Positions 1 to 7,995 of a stretch of 10,552 nucleotides of DNA are shown piece after piece. Numbering within the stretch: the stretch's first letter is position 1; each line of letters begins with the position of its first letter. Made by a program: the position numbers and the translations under genes. A model generated the notes under the pieces. That model was not told the DNA's origin. It saw nothing but the letters and a program-made list of their open reading frames with translations, and ran no database searches. The stretch covers positions 1 through 10,552 of the forward strand of contig JAEXTE010000397.1 of the NCBI GenBank assembly GCA_023453655.1, written 5' to 3'. The DNA comes from Pseudomonadota bacterium. GTDB lineage: Bacteria; Pseudomonadota; Gammaproteobacteria; Xanthomonadales; Xanthomonadaceae.

Positions 1-117
1 GTCGGACAGGAGTCGGGGAATGCAGGAAGCCGTTGCGCGCAGGCGGTGCCGGCCCCGGACCGACGGGCCGACCGGCGACGCGGCGTTCCGATGGAGCGGT
101 CCCGGTGCCTCCTGCCA

Positions 118-118
<1 letters not shown>
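1..118 (-). CDS. mreC: Possible N-terminus of MreC (partial, runs off left edge)
   Basis: On the minus strand an ATG overlaps the mreB stop codon by one base (TGATG, positions 120-116) and opens a frame with no stop up to the window edge, about 39 residues. The peptide begins MAGGTGTAPS and is rich in Gly, Pro and Arg. It has no membrane segment yet; MreC proteins normally carry one near the N-terminus, so that segment would have to lie just outside the window. MreC usually follows MreB in proteobacteria and works with it in the elongasome that guides lateral wall synthesis. The stop-start overlap would fit translational coupling. No other ATG or GTG was found on this strand between mreB and the edge. 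The peptide itself has no recognisable MreC motif, so the call rests on position, and the true start may lie further left. Confidence 0.4.
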
Positions 119-1214
<1,096 letters not shown>

Positions 1215-1356
1215 AAAAAAGCGCATTCCGGCGGCCTCCGGGGTCCAGGAACGGGCGCTGCGGCACATCCCGGACCGGCGGCCCGCCGCAGGGGGCCCGA
1301 AAGCGCCGCGAGCGGCCCCCGACCCGCCGCACGGCTGGCCTCGTCGTGCCCGCCCG

Positions 1357-1364
1357 GCTACCCT
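1357..1364 (+). promoter_or_regulatory. Candidate -10 element for the PfkB kinase
   Basis: GCTACCCT contains TACCCT, which keeps the invariant T, A and final T of a sigma-70 -10 box. It ends 29 bases before the ATG at 1394, leaving a short leader. No convincing -35 box is present. The 232-base divergent region 1162-1393 otherwise holds no ORF that looks real and no clear operator. Confidence 0.4.
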
Positions 1365-1393
1365 ATCGGCCCATTTTCCAGCCGAGACACCTG

Positions 1394-2326
1394 ATGTCCG
1401 CACTGATCTGCGGTTCCCTGGCCTACGACACCATCATGGTGTTCCCCGACCAGTTCAAGAACCACATCCTGCCGGACAAGGTCCACATCCTCAACGTCTC
1501 GTTCCTGGTGCCGCGGATGCGCCGCGAGTTCGGCGGCTGCGCGGGCAACATCGCCTACAACCTCAAGCTGCTGGGCGGGGACCCGATCCCGATGGCCACC
1601 GTGGGCGGCGACTTCGGGCCCTATCGCGAGTGGTTCGAGGAAAACGGGATCACCCTCGACCGGGTCAAGGTGATCGACGAGCTGTTCACCCCGCAGGCCT
1701 TCATCACCACCGACCACGACAACAACCAGATCACCGCCTTCCATCCGGGCGCAATGATGCGCAGCTACGAGAACCACGTGAAGGACGTGCCGGGCGTGAG
1801 CATCGGCATCGTCAGCCCCGACGGCTACGAGGGCATGCTGCAGAACGCGAAGGAATTCGCCGAGTCGGGCATTCCCTTCATCTTCGATCCCGGCCAGGCC
1901 ATGCCGCTGTTCAATGGCGAGGAGCTGCGCGCCTTCATCGAACAGGCCGACTACGTGACGGTCAACGACTACGAGTCGAACCTGCTGCAGGAGCGCACCG
2001 GCTGGACCGAGAAGGACATCGTGCAGCGGGTGAAGGCCTACATCATCACCCAGGGCCCGCGCGGCGCGCTGATCCATACGCCAGACAAGGCCTACACCGT
2101 GCCGCCGGCGCACGAGCGCCGGATCACCGACCCGACCGGCTGCGGCGACGCCTTCCGCGCCGGGCTGATCTTCGGCATCGAGAAGGGCTTCGACTGGCAG
2201 ACCATCGGCCGCATCGGCAACCTGATGGGCGCGCTCAAGGTCGAGCACCCCGGCACGCAGAACCAGCGCTTCGACTACGCCGAGTTCGCCGGCCAGTTCC
2301 GCCAGCAGTTCGGGTACGCGCTGTAA
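1394..2326 (+). CDS. PfkB-family carbohydrate kinase, probable adenosine kinase
   Basis: This 310-residue ribokinase-fold enzyme most likely phosphorylates adenosine to AMP with ATP in purine salvage, in the cytoplasm. PfkB signatures are clear: the glycine-rich substrate region FGGCAGNIAYNLKLLGGDP (residues 46-64) and the C-terminal signature DPTGCGDAFRAG (246-257), in which GCGD forms the anion hole and Asp252 is the catalytic base. NDYESNLL (191-198) is the mid-domain motif of these kinases. Xanthomonad homologues are commonly annotated as adenosine kinase, which is the basis for the substrate; another nucleoside or a sugar cannot be excluded from sequence alone. The ATG at 1394 is chosen because MSALICGSLAYDT starts the first beta strand of the fold; an in-frame ATG at 1346 would add 16 residues that look like read-through of the promoter region. 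Only a weak GAGA lies upstream as a ribosome site. Confidence 0.9.
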   Translation: MSALICGSLAYDTIMVFPDQFKNHILPDKVHILNVSFLVPRMRREFGGCAGNIAYNLKLLGGDPIPMATVGGDFGPYREWFEENGITLDRVKVIDELFTPQAFITTDHDNNQITAFHPGAMMRSYENHVKDVPGVSIGIVSPDGYEGMLQNAKEFAESGIPFIFDPGQAMPLFNGEELRAFIEQADYVTVNDYESNLLQERTGWTEKDIVQRVKAYIITQGPRGALIHTPDKAYTVPPAHERRITDPTGCGDAFRAGLIFGIEKGFDWQTIGRIGNLMGALKVEHPGTQNQRFDYAEFAGQFRQQFGYAL

Positions 2327-2336
2327 CACACGTATT

Positions 2337-2370
2337 CCGCATATGCCCGGCGAGCGGCCGGGCGCTGCGG
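2337..2370. terminator. GC-rich hairpin between convergent genes, likely bidirectional terminator
   Basis: GCCCGGC (2345-2351) pairs perfectly with GCCGGGC (2357-2363) around a 5-base loop. An outer stem CCGCA (2337-2341) pairs with TGCGG (2366-2370) across a small internal loop. The structure fills the gap between the kinase stop (2324-2326) and the stop of the 77-residue protein (2372-2374). Neither side has a T-run, so it is not a textbook intrinsic terminator, though its position and strength fit one. Confidence 0.6.
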
Positions 2371-2371
2371 A

Positions 2372-2605
2372 TCAGCCGCAATACGCTTCGGCGCGTGCCC
2401 GCAGCCAGTCGGGCAGCGCGCGACGCCCCACCCGCTCGCGGCGTGCAGTCGCCAGGCTGTCGAGCATGTAGGCGCGCATGCCCGCGTCCTCGCCGGCGAA
2501 CGACAGCGCCAGGTCGCGATCCATCCAGCGGCGGATCAGCAAGAACAGCACCAGGTGCAGCGCCAGTGCCAGCCCGCTGACCACGGCGACGATCGCCACG
2601 TCCAT
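2372..2605 (-). CDS. Small single-pass membrane protein of unknown function
   Basis: A 77-residue protein I do not recognise. Residues 3-24 (VAIVAVVSGLALALHLVLFL and on) form one strong hydrophobic helix, followed at once by basic RRW. The remainder is a soluble, charged, Arg- and Ala-rich tail with helical character (residues 27-77) that ends YCG. By the positive-inside rule the C-terminal part should face the cytoplasm. The ATG lies 32 bases past the stop of the upstream lipoprotein gene on the same strand, so the two are probably cotranscribed. No clear Shine-Dalgarno is seen. The good membrane segment, the same-strand position behind a lipoprotein gene and a clean stop next to a terminator-like hairpin support a real gene. 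Confidence 0.7.
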   Translation of the reverse strand: MDVAIVAVVSGLALALHLVLFLLIRRWMDRDLALSFAGEDAGMRAYMLDSLATARRERVGRRALPDWLRARAEAYCG

Positions 2606-2637
2606 CGCGCCCGCGCCCGCTCAGACGTGTCCGGGCT

Positions 2638-3372
2638 TCAGTCCCACTTCGGCATCTTCGCGCGGTCCAGGCCCGCGATCTCGAACTCGGCCACGCGGTT
2701 GCCGACGTCGCGCGTCGGGAACTCGATGCGCATGCGCGTCGCGTCCCGCGTCAGCCGCCACAGCGTCTTCTCGTCGTCGATGAACATGGCGATCGCCTCG
2801 TCCGTCTTCGGACGGTTGGCGGCCATCTTCTTCGGCGGCTGGTCGTCGACGGTCACGGTGACGCTGCAGCTGCGATAGCACGCCTTGGCGAAGTCGCCGC
2901 CGGGCAGGACCAGGTAGCTGCTGCGGCCCCAGTCGGGATGGTCGCGGAAAATGAGCCGCACGGGTTTGGCGCCGCTGCCGTCCACATCCAGCGGCTGCTT
3001 CGCATAGATCGCCGCGGACAGCTGGGTGCCACCGGTCACCGGCTGGCTCTGGTAGGCCCACAGCGCCGCGACGCGCTGCGCCTCGCTCTCGGCAGCGGCC
3101 TTGCTCCGCGCCTCCTCGTGCCTTGGCCGCACGCGTTCGGCGGCTTCGGTCGTCGGCCACTTCGCCAACAGCAGGTCGCCATGCGCCTTGGCCAGGCCCC
3201 AGTTGCCCTCGGCGAGGGCCGCATCGAAGGCGGCTTCCGCTTCGGCCGCGGCCTGTTCGTTGGCCTGGGCCAGTGCGGCAGCCTGCGCCGCCGCCTCTGC
3301 CTCGCGATCCTTGCAGCCCGCCAGCAGGGACAGGGCCAGCAGCGCGGCGGTCAGCGGCTTGACGATATGCAT
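2638..3372 (-). CDS. Lipoprotein of unknown function with coiled-coil-like region
   Basis: A 244-residue predicted lipoprotein. MHIVKPLTAALLALSLLAGC is a classic signal with lipobox LAGC, so Cys20 should be lipidated and the protein anchored in the envelope. Residue 21 is Lys, not Asp, which by the Lol rule favours the outer membrane. Residues 23-105 are Ala/Glu-rich and likely helical, with a short repeat-like segment (49-80, GNWGLAKAHGDLLLAKWP) that resembles one TPR-like hairpin. The C-terminal half (about 105-244) is a separate beta-rich domain with a CYRSC motif (165-169) that could form a disulfide. I do not recognise the family. The start is set by the lipobox and by AGGAG seven bases before the ATG; the frame stays open far upstream only as an antisense shadow of the aminopeptidase. 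It probably forms an operon with the small membrane protein downstream. Confidence 0.87.
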   Translation of the reverse strand: MHIVKPLTAALLALSLLAGCKDREAEAAAQAAALAQANEQAAAEAEAAFDAALAEGNWGLAKAHGDLLLAKWPTTEAAERVRPRHEEARSKAAAESEAQRVAALWAYQSQPVTGGTQLSAAIYAKQPLDVDGSGAKPVRLIFRDHPDWGRSSYLVLPGGDFAKACYRSCSVTVTVDDQPPKKMAANRPKTDEAIAMFIDDEKTLWRLTRDATRMRIEFPTRDVGNRVAEFEIAGLDRAKMPKWD

Positions 3373-3379
3373 GGATGGG

Positions 3380-3384
3380 CTCCT
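3380..3384 (-). promoter_or_regulatory. Shine-Dalgarno of the 244-residue lipoprotein
   Basis: AGGAG on the minus strand, seven bases before the ATG at 3372. It fixes this start inside a much longer open frame. The remaining gap (3385-3491) is GC-rich, with a GACACCGTGTC inverted repeat at 3398-3408 and a weak GCCGC/GCGGC hairpin at 3462-3474 that might end aminopeptidase transcription. I see no clear promoter in it. Confidence 0.7.
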
Positions 3385-3491
3385 CTGGACGTCTGGCGAC
3401 ACCGTGTCACGCGGCGGCGCGGCTGTCACCTTCGCGCGCCACGCGGACCACAACCGCGCCGGCCGCCCCGCGGCGCCGGCCGTACCACTGA

Positions 3492-5510
3492 TCAGTTGGA
3501 CGCGGCGCCGTCGTCTGCCGCGGCAGGCGCATCGGCCCCGGCGGCCGGCGCATCGGCTGCAGGCGCCGGCGCCGCATCTCCGGAAGGCCGCGCGTCGGCG
3601 ATCACCTTCTCCACCGACGCCGTGGTGATCGGGTGGTAGCCCGGCCGCGCCTGCTCGAAGGCTGCTTTCGCCAGCGCCAGGCCGTCGTGGGTCTCCACCA
3701 GCGCCTCGTACACCGGGATGATCAGCTTGCGCCGGCCGATGCCGCGCACGAAGGCCACGATCGCCTCGTTGGCCTGCGCGTAGCCGCTGCGGATCGCCAG
3801 CGGATACCAGCGCATGGCGATCTCGCCGTTGCTGGTGCCGGTGAAGCGGTAGGCCTGGTCGAGCTGTTCGAGCTCGGCCACCGGCAGGGTTTCGGGCATG
3901 CCCTCCAGGAAGTGCAGCCACTCCTGGGTGCTCCACTGGCTGGTGATCTGCGTCGGCGGCAGCTGCTTGCTGCCGCGCCAGCCCAGGCGCGCGGAGTCGA
4001 CGATGCCAAGGCGCGGCGACAGCGCCTGCGGCGCCTCGGCCGGGATACCCGGGCCGTACAGCCATTCGTCGATCTCGGCCTCGGTGACCTTGCCCGGGTG
4101 CACGTCGAACAGGTGCTGCCTGGCGTAGGCCAGGAAATCCTCGGTGGTGATGCTCTGGAAGGCGAAGTGGTCGAAATAGCCGCGCAGGAAGCGATCGAAC
4201 GCCTCGCGGCCGAAGCGCTCCTCGAGGAAGTGCAGGAACCACGCGCCCTTGTCGTACGAAACCTGGCTGAGCGCATCGTCGGCGTCGAGCGGCGTGCCCG
4301 GGCGGATCGCCAGCGCCTGGGTGGCCTCGGGCATGCCGCCGATGTCGCGCTTGAGCGCGTCGCGGGCGATCACCCACTCCATGTCGCTGAACTCCTCGCC
4401 GTACAGCGCCTCGACGATGCGGTTCTCGACGTAGCTGGTCATGCCCTCGTTGAGCCAGCCGTGCTTGGCGCTGGAGAAGGTGACCAGGTTGCCCGACCAG
4501 CTGTGCGCCAGCTCGTGCGCGATCAGCGAAACCAGGGACTTGTCGCCCACGATCACGGTGGGGGTGATGAACGACAGGCGCGGGTTCTCCATGCCGCCGA
4601 ACGGGAACGACGGCGGCAGCACCAGCAGGTCGTAGCGCTCCCAGCGGTAGGGACCGTACAGCGCCTCGGTAGCCGCGATCATCTTCTCGGTGTCGGCGAA
4701 CTCGAGCGCGGCGCGCTCGACCATCGACGGCTCGGCCCACACGCCCGCGCGTCCGGAGATGGGTTTGAACACCAGGTCGCCGGCCGCGATCGCCATCAGG
4801 TAGGAGGGGATGCGCTGCGGCATCGAGAAGCTGTATTCCCCGTCGCGCGCCGCCTCCGGATCGTTGTCCGCGCTCATCAGCACCATCACGTCCGGGCGCG
4901 TGGTGATGCGGGCGCTGTAGGTGTAGCGCACCTGCGGCGTGTCCTGCAGCGGCACCCAGGAGCGCGCGTGGATCTGCTGCGACTGGCTGAACATGAAGGG
5001 CAGCTGCCCGCCTTCGGTCATTTCCGGCGCCAGCCACTGCAGGCCGGACGCGTCGGGCGAGGTGCGGTAGGACACGCGCACCTTCTCCGGGCGCTGCGGG
5101 GCCTGGATGGTCAGCTTGCTGCCGAGCGTGGCGTCCGCCCCGGCCAGCGCGAACTCCAGCGGCTGCCAGCCACCGTCGACCTCGGCGTCGACCTTCTCGA
5201 TCACCAGCGCGCGGGTGTCGAGCACCAGTTCGGTGGCGGTCTGGTCCTTCCACTGCAGGGCGTAGGTGGCGCTGCCGGCCAGGGTCTTCGTGTCGAAATC
5301 GAGCGCCAGGTCCAGCGCCAGGTCGTCGATCGCGACCCGGGCCGGTTCGGCATAGGAATGTTCGTCGGCATCGACCATGGCGGCGGGCTCGGCGGAAGGC
5401 GCAGCGACGGGATCGGGTCCGGCCTGGTCGCGCTTGCAGGCCGACAGCGCCAGCAGGACGGGGAACAGCAGCAGCAGGGCGCGCAGTACGCGCACGCGGG
5501 GATGGCGCAT
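3492..5510 (-). CDS. M1-family zinc aminopeptidase, lipoprotein, LTA4-hydrolase type
   Basis: A 672-residue zinc peptidase expected to remove N-terminal residues from peptides in the envelope. The start at 5510 gives a lipoprotein signal with lipobox LSAC (Cys25). Domains: N-terminal beta domain (about 45-245), thermolysin-like catalytic domain (about 250-490) and C-terminal helical domain (about 510-640). The exopeptidase motif GGMEN is at 305-309. The zinc site is HELAH (332-336) with Glu355 in WLNEG, the expected HExxH-X18-E. Tyr419 (SYDKG) is the transition-state tyrosine. Residues 591-600 (IGRRKLIIPV) align with the human LTA4 hydrolase segment that holds the substrate-carboxylate residues Arg563 and Lys565, and Asp411 aligns with Asp375. 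The last 30 residues are a low-complexity Ala/Pro/Asp tail. The longer open frame upstream adds 62 unrelated residues and is rejected. Confidence 0.95.
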   Translation of the reverse strand: MRHPRVRVLRALLLLFPVLLALSACKRDQAGPDPVAAPSAEPAAMVDADEHSYAEPARVAIDDLALDLALDFDTKTLAGSATYALQWKDQTATELVLDTRALVIEKVDAEVDGGWQPLEFALAGADATLGSKLTIQAPQRPEKVRVSYRTSPDASGLQWLAPEMTEGGQLPFMFSQSQQIHARSWVPLQDTPQVRYTYSARITTRPDVMVLMSADNDPEAARDGEYSFSMPQRIPSYLMAIAAGDLVFKPISGRAGVWAEPSMVERAALEFADTEKMIAATEALYGPYRWERYDLLVLPPSFPFGGMENPRLSFITPTVIVGDKSLVSLIAHELAHSWSGNLVTFSSAKHGWLNEGMTSYVENRIVEALYGEEFSDMEWVIARDALKRDIGGMPEATQALAIRPGTPLDADDALSQVSYDKGAWFLHFLEERFGREAFDRFLRGYFDHFAFQSITTEDFLAYARQHLFDVHPGKVTEAEIDEWLYGPGIPAEAPQALSPRLGIVDSARLGWRGSKQLPPTQITSQWSTQEWLHFLEGMPETLPVAELEQLDQAYRFTGTSNGEIAMRWYPLAIRSGYAQANEAIVAFVRGIGRRKLIIPVYEALVETHDGLALAKAAFEQARPGYHPITTASVEKVIADARPSGDAAPAPAADAPAAGADAPAAADDGAASN
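3526..3567. repeat. Imperfect 21-base tandem repeat, two copies
   Basis: GGCGCATCGGC begins at 3526 and again at 3547, heading two 21-base units that match at 16 of 21 positions. On the coding (minus) strand each unit encodes seven residues of the DAPAAGA type in the low-complexity C-terminal tail of the aminopeptidase. It is in frame and could expand or contract without breaking the gene. Confidence 0.6.
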
Positions 5511-5545
5511 GGCCTGGGGAGCCTTCTTGCGGAAAACAGGCGGCA

Positions 5546-5551
5546 ATTCTA
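5546..5551 (-). promoter_or_regulatory. Candidate -10 box of the aminopeptidase
   Basis: TAGAAT on the minus strand matches TATAAT at five of six positions and lies 35 bases before the ATG at 5510. It sits in a small AT-rich patch. No recognisable -35 hexamer is found at 16-18 base spacing. Confidence 0.5.
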
Positions 5552-5575
5552 GTCCCGATGCCGCCGGCCCGCATT

Positions 5576-5593
5576 CCGGGACGGTCGTCCCGG
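5576..5593. terminator. Perfect 8-bp hairpin after ubiE, possible terminator
   Basis: CCGGGACG (5576-5583) and CGTCCCGG (5586-5593) are perfect inverted copies with only two bases between them. The structure begins 41 bases past the ubiE stop codon and just upstream of the aminopeptidase -10 box. There is no T-run after it in the ubiE direction, so termination is inferred from position and stem strength; an operator for the aminopeptidase promoter is the alternative. Confidence 0.45.
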
Positions 5594-5634
5594 TCTGGCG
5601 CGAGCGTCCGCCCGGACGCCGCGCCGGGGCCGTG

Positions 5635-6393
5635 TCAGGCCTTCCAGCCGTCGTGGATGGCGACGATGCCGCCGGACAGGTTGCGATAGCGGGCACGCGC
5701 GAAGCCGGCCGCCTCCATCATGCCCCGCAGTTCGTCCTGCGGCGGATGCTTGCGGATCGACTCGGCCAGGTAGCGGTAGCTGTCGGCGTCGCCGGCGAAC
5801 AGCCGGCCCAGGCGCGGCAGCACCTTGAACGAGTGGAAGTCGTACAGCGGCCGGAACCATTCGGCCCTGACCTCGGAGAACTCCAGTACCCGCGCCTGGC
5901 CGCCGACCTTCAGCACGCGCAGCATCTCGCGCAGCGCGGCGTCCTTGTCGGTGACGTTGCGCAGGCCGAAGGCGATCGTGACCAGGTCGAAGCTGCCGTC
6001 GGGGAACGGCAGCTTCTCGGCATTGCACTGCACGTACTCGAAGCCGCGCACGTTGCCGCGGTCGGTCATGCGGTCGCGGCCGACGCGCAGCATCTCGCCG
6101 TTGATGTCGCCCAGCACCAGCTCGCCCGTCTCACCGACGCGGTCCTTGAGCAGGGCGGCGATGTCGCCGGTGCCGCCGGCCAGGTCGAGCACGCGCGCGC
6201 CGCGGCGCACCTGGGCGGTGGCGACGAAGTAACGCTTCCACAGCCGATGGATGCCCATCGACATCAGGTCGTTCATCAGGTCGTAGTTGCCCGCGACCGA
6301 GGAAAACACCTCGCCGACCAGCTTCTGCTTCTCGCCGACCGGCACCTCGCGGTAGCCGAAATGGGTGGTGCCGCTGTCGTCGGGTGCGCTCAT
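5635..6393 (-). CDS. ubiE: Ubiquinone/menaquinone biosynthesis C-methyltransferase UbiE
   Basis: A 252-residue SAM-dependent methyltransferase that C-methylates 2-polyprenyl-6-methoxy-1,4-benzoquinol in ubiquinone synthesis (and demethylmenaquinol in organisms that make menaquinone). Length is normal. UbiE signature 1 is [17 protein letters not shown] (37-53) and signature 2 is [15 protein letters not shown] (159-173). SAM motif I is LDLAGGTGD (69-77); the acidic residue after the second strand is in LGDINGEML (94-102). [20 protein letters not shown] (128-147) is the typical motif II/III region. The ATG at 6393 gives [17 protein letters not shown], matching the usual N-terminus; the open frame continues upstream only as the metalloprotease gene's out-of-frame shadow. 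There is no Shine-Dalgarno, and an extended -10 box lies immediately upstream. Confidence 0.97.
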   Translation of the reverse strand: MSAPDDSGTTHFGYREVPVGEKQKLVGEVFSSVAGNYDLMNDLMSMGIHRLWKRYFVATAQVRRGARVLDLAGGTGDIAALLKDRVGETGELVLGDINGEMLRVGRDRMTDRGNVRGFEYVQCNAEKLPFPDGSFDLVTIAFGLRNVTDKDAALREMLRVLKVGGQARVLEFSEVRAEWFRPLYDFHSFKVLPRLGRLFAGDADSYRYLAESIRKHPPQDELRGMMEAAGFARARYRNLSGGIVAIHDGWKA

Positions 6394-6399
6394 GGGGTC

Positions 6400-6408
6400 A
6401 TTATCGCA
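6400..6408 (-). promoter_or_regulatory. Extended -10 promoter of ubiE, probably leaderless
   Basis: The minus strand reads TGCGATAAT, i.e. the TGn extension plus GATAAT, which matches TATAAT at five of six positions. The box ends six bases before the ubiE ATG, so a transcription start 6-7 bases downstream would fall at or next to the A of the ATG. No -35 box is evident, as is common for extended -10 promoters. The box sits in the 44-base gap after the metalloprotease stop, so ubiE need not depend on that gene's transcription. Confidence 0.6.
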
Positions 6409-6437
6409 CCGACGCGTGGACCGGGCATCACGCGGCG

Positions 6438-7880
6438 CTACTTGAGCCGCCGCGCACCCTCGCCGCCCGTGACGCGGCCGCGCTGGCCCACCACCACGGT
6501 GAATCCGTTGGCGGTCGCGGCCTCGACGTAGAGCGTGAACAGGCCATCGGGCGAGATCCAGGCCTCGCCGGGCCTGAACATCGAGCCCTCGTTGTTGGCG
6601 ACGTCCGCGGGCGGGCGGTCGGCGTCCTGGCTCTCGGCCTCGTAGCGGTATCCGCTGCCGACGCGATGGATGATCACCGCGTCGCCCGCCAGGGCGCTCT
6701 CGTAAGCTCCCGCGCGACGGCGGGCCTCGACGACGTAGAAGGTGCCGCTGTACGGATCGGGCGTTGCCGGCGACTGCAGGACGATCATCTGCGTGGCGGA
6801 CGAGTCGGTGCGATCCGCGTAGTCCAGCTGCAGGCGCGTGCGCGCGGCGCCGACCTCGAAGCTGCGCTTGCGGGCGGCGGCCACCCAGCCGAGGCGGTCG
6901 CGCTGGAGCATGTTGATGTGCTTGGGCAGCGAGCCGTAGGTCGGGTCGGCGACGGCATTGCTCCAGCCATCGCTCATCACGTCCCACGGGTTGTCGTAGG
7001 TATCGTCGTCGCCGTCGGAGTTGTCCGAATGCGGCAGGCCGTAGCCGTGGCCCATTTCATGGGCGAGCGGAGCGAGGTTGTTGAACGACCAGGGCGGATT
7101 CCATGTGCTCGACCAGCAGCGGTTCGCCCCGTCGAGCGTTGCGCAGCGGCCACCACCCCAAGCGTAGCCGTCGAGATCGCCGTTGAACATCATGTTGATG
7201 CCGACCACGCCACTGAAATCGACGTCGGCGTCGGCAGCGGTGGTGCAGTCGTCGAACAGGGCATTGAGATCGGCCTTGTCCTTGCCGTCCTCGCTGGTCA
7301 CGTAGTGCGAGCGCGGATGCGGCAGCGCGTACCAGCCCGCCGCGTCGCTCCCGGCCAGGTTGATCCTGTCGTAGGACACCTCGCGCCAGTAGTGGCCCAG
7401 CTGCCCGGCCTGTTCGCCGTACTGGCCGCGGAAAAAGTCCACGGGCTTCTGCTCCTGTGCGATGTCGCTGAAGCGGCAGGCCACCGTGATCCAGCGCGTC
7501 GCCCCCAGCGTCGCCTTGGCCACGCCGTCGGCCTGGCCGCTGCGGATGTGCGGCGTGCCGTGCGCCGGCTCGTCCACCGCGACGATCGCCTCGACTGTCC
7601 GACGCCCACCCGACTTGGCCGGGCCGAAAGCCACGGCGACGCGCCGGTTGGCCAGCGCGTACAGGTCGCCCGCGCCGCGGCGCGCCTGGTCCGGATCGAG
7701 CGCGATGCGGCCGCCGCCGTCGAGCGCCACGGCCGCCTCGAACCGGGGCGCCAGGCGTGCGGCGGCCTCCGGGGCCGCGTCACCCCAGCGCAGCTCGAGG
7801 CCGCCCTGGACCACCTGTCCATGGGCGATGCCGGCCAGCAGGCAGCCGAGCACGAGGGTTCCGATCCGCATCCTGTCCAT
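6438..7880 (-). CDS. Secreted M6/M11-like zinc metalloprotease
   Basis: A 480-residue predicted extracellular protease. The N-terminus has a Sec signal (about residues 1-21) with likely cleavage AHG|QVV. A propeptide-like N-terminal region (about 22-125) precedes the catalytic domain. [24 protein letters not shown] (148-171, in part) and [13 protein letters not shown] (182-194) resemble the entry region of M6 proteases. The zinc site is [11 protein letters not shown] (274-284), HExxHxxGxxH, followed by an Asp-rich segment and the Met-turn in WDVMSDGW (299-306). Residues from LGW (330-332) on look like the beta-rich post-catalytic domain of M6/M11 enzymes ([13 protein letters not shown], 381-393). 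Four cysteines (135, 212, 246, 256) could form two disulfides. The start at 7880 is chosen over 7871 because AGGGGA lies six bases upstream of it. The family is assigned from motifs only; substrate is unknown. Confidence 0.88.
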   Translation of the reverse strand: MDRMRIGTLVLGCLLAGIAHGQVVQGGLELRWGDAAPEAAARLAPRFEAAVALDGGGRIALDPDQARRGAGDLYALANRRVAVAFGPAKSGGRRTVEAIVAVDEPAHGTPHIRSGQADGVAKATLGATRWITVACRFSDIAQEQKPVDFFRGQYGEQAGQLGHYWREVSYDRINLAGSDAAGWYALPHPRSHYVTSEDGKDKADLNALFDDCTTAADADVDFSGVVGINMMFNGDLDGYAWGGGRCATLDGANRCWSSTWNPPWSFNNLAPLAHEMGHGYGLPHSDNSDGDDDTYDNPWDVMSDGWSNAVADPTYGSLPKHINMLQRDRLGWVAAARKRSFEVGAARTRLQLDYADRTDSSATQMIVLQSPATPDPYSGTFYVVEARRRAGAYESALAGDAVIIHRVGSGYRYEAESQDADRPPADVANNEGSMFRPGEAWISPDGLFTLYVEAATANGFTVVVGQRGRVTGGEGARRLK

Positions 7881-7886
7881 CCGTTG

Positions 7887-7892
7887 TCCCCT
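7887..7892 (-). promoter_or_regulatory. Shine-Dalgarno of the metalloprotease
   Basis: AGGGGA on the minus strand, six bases before the ATG at 7880. It decides between that ATG and the in-frame ATG at 7871, which would be 15 bases away. A TACCAT (minus, 7924-7929), 43 bases before the ATG, is a possible -10 box. Confidence 0.55.
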
Positions 7893-7957
7893 GCTTCCGG
7901 GTGCGCGCGCCCCTGTTCCGCACATGGTAACGGCCGGGGCGGGCGCAGCTTGATTCG

Positions 7958-7965
7958 GCTATCGT
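7958..7965 (+). promoter_or_regulatory. Candidate -10 element of the cytosine deaminase
   Basis: GCTATCGT contains TATCGT, four of six matches to TATAAT, and ends 30 bases before the ATG at 7996. Spacing and the leading GCTA are the same as in front of the PfkB kinase. No clear -35 box is seen, and the ATG has no good Shine-Dalgarno. Confidence 0.4.
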
Positions 7966-7995
7966 GCCACGCAGGCCCGACCTCCACCGCCGTCC

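Noticed and set aside
1346..1393. Upstream ATG at 1346 as the start of the PfkB kinase
   Set aside because: The 16 added residues do not resemble the family N-terminus and the candidate -10 box would lie inside them.
3398..3408. GACACCGTGTC inverted repeat upstream of the lipoprotein gene as an operator
   Set aside because: It is a 5-bp dyad with a 1-base centre in GC-rich DNA, with no promoter nearby; too short to claim.
3633..5552. A 639-codon open frame on the plus strand opposite the aminopeptidase
   Set aside because: It is an antisense shadow of a gene with all M1 motifs; its own translation shows no domain and has Gly/Arg/His-rich composition.
7840..7880. Lipobox-like VLGC near the start of the metalloprotease, suggesting a lipoprotein
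   Set aside because: The Cys would be residue 13 with only a very short hydrophobic stretch before it, and the hydrophobic core continues past it to a normal signal-peptidase I site.
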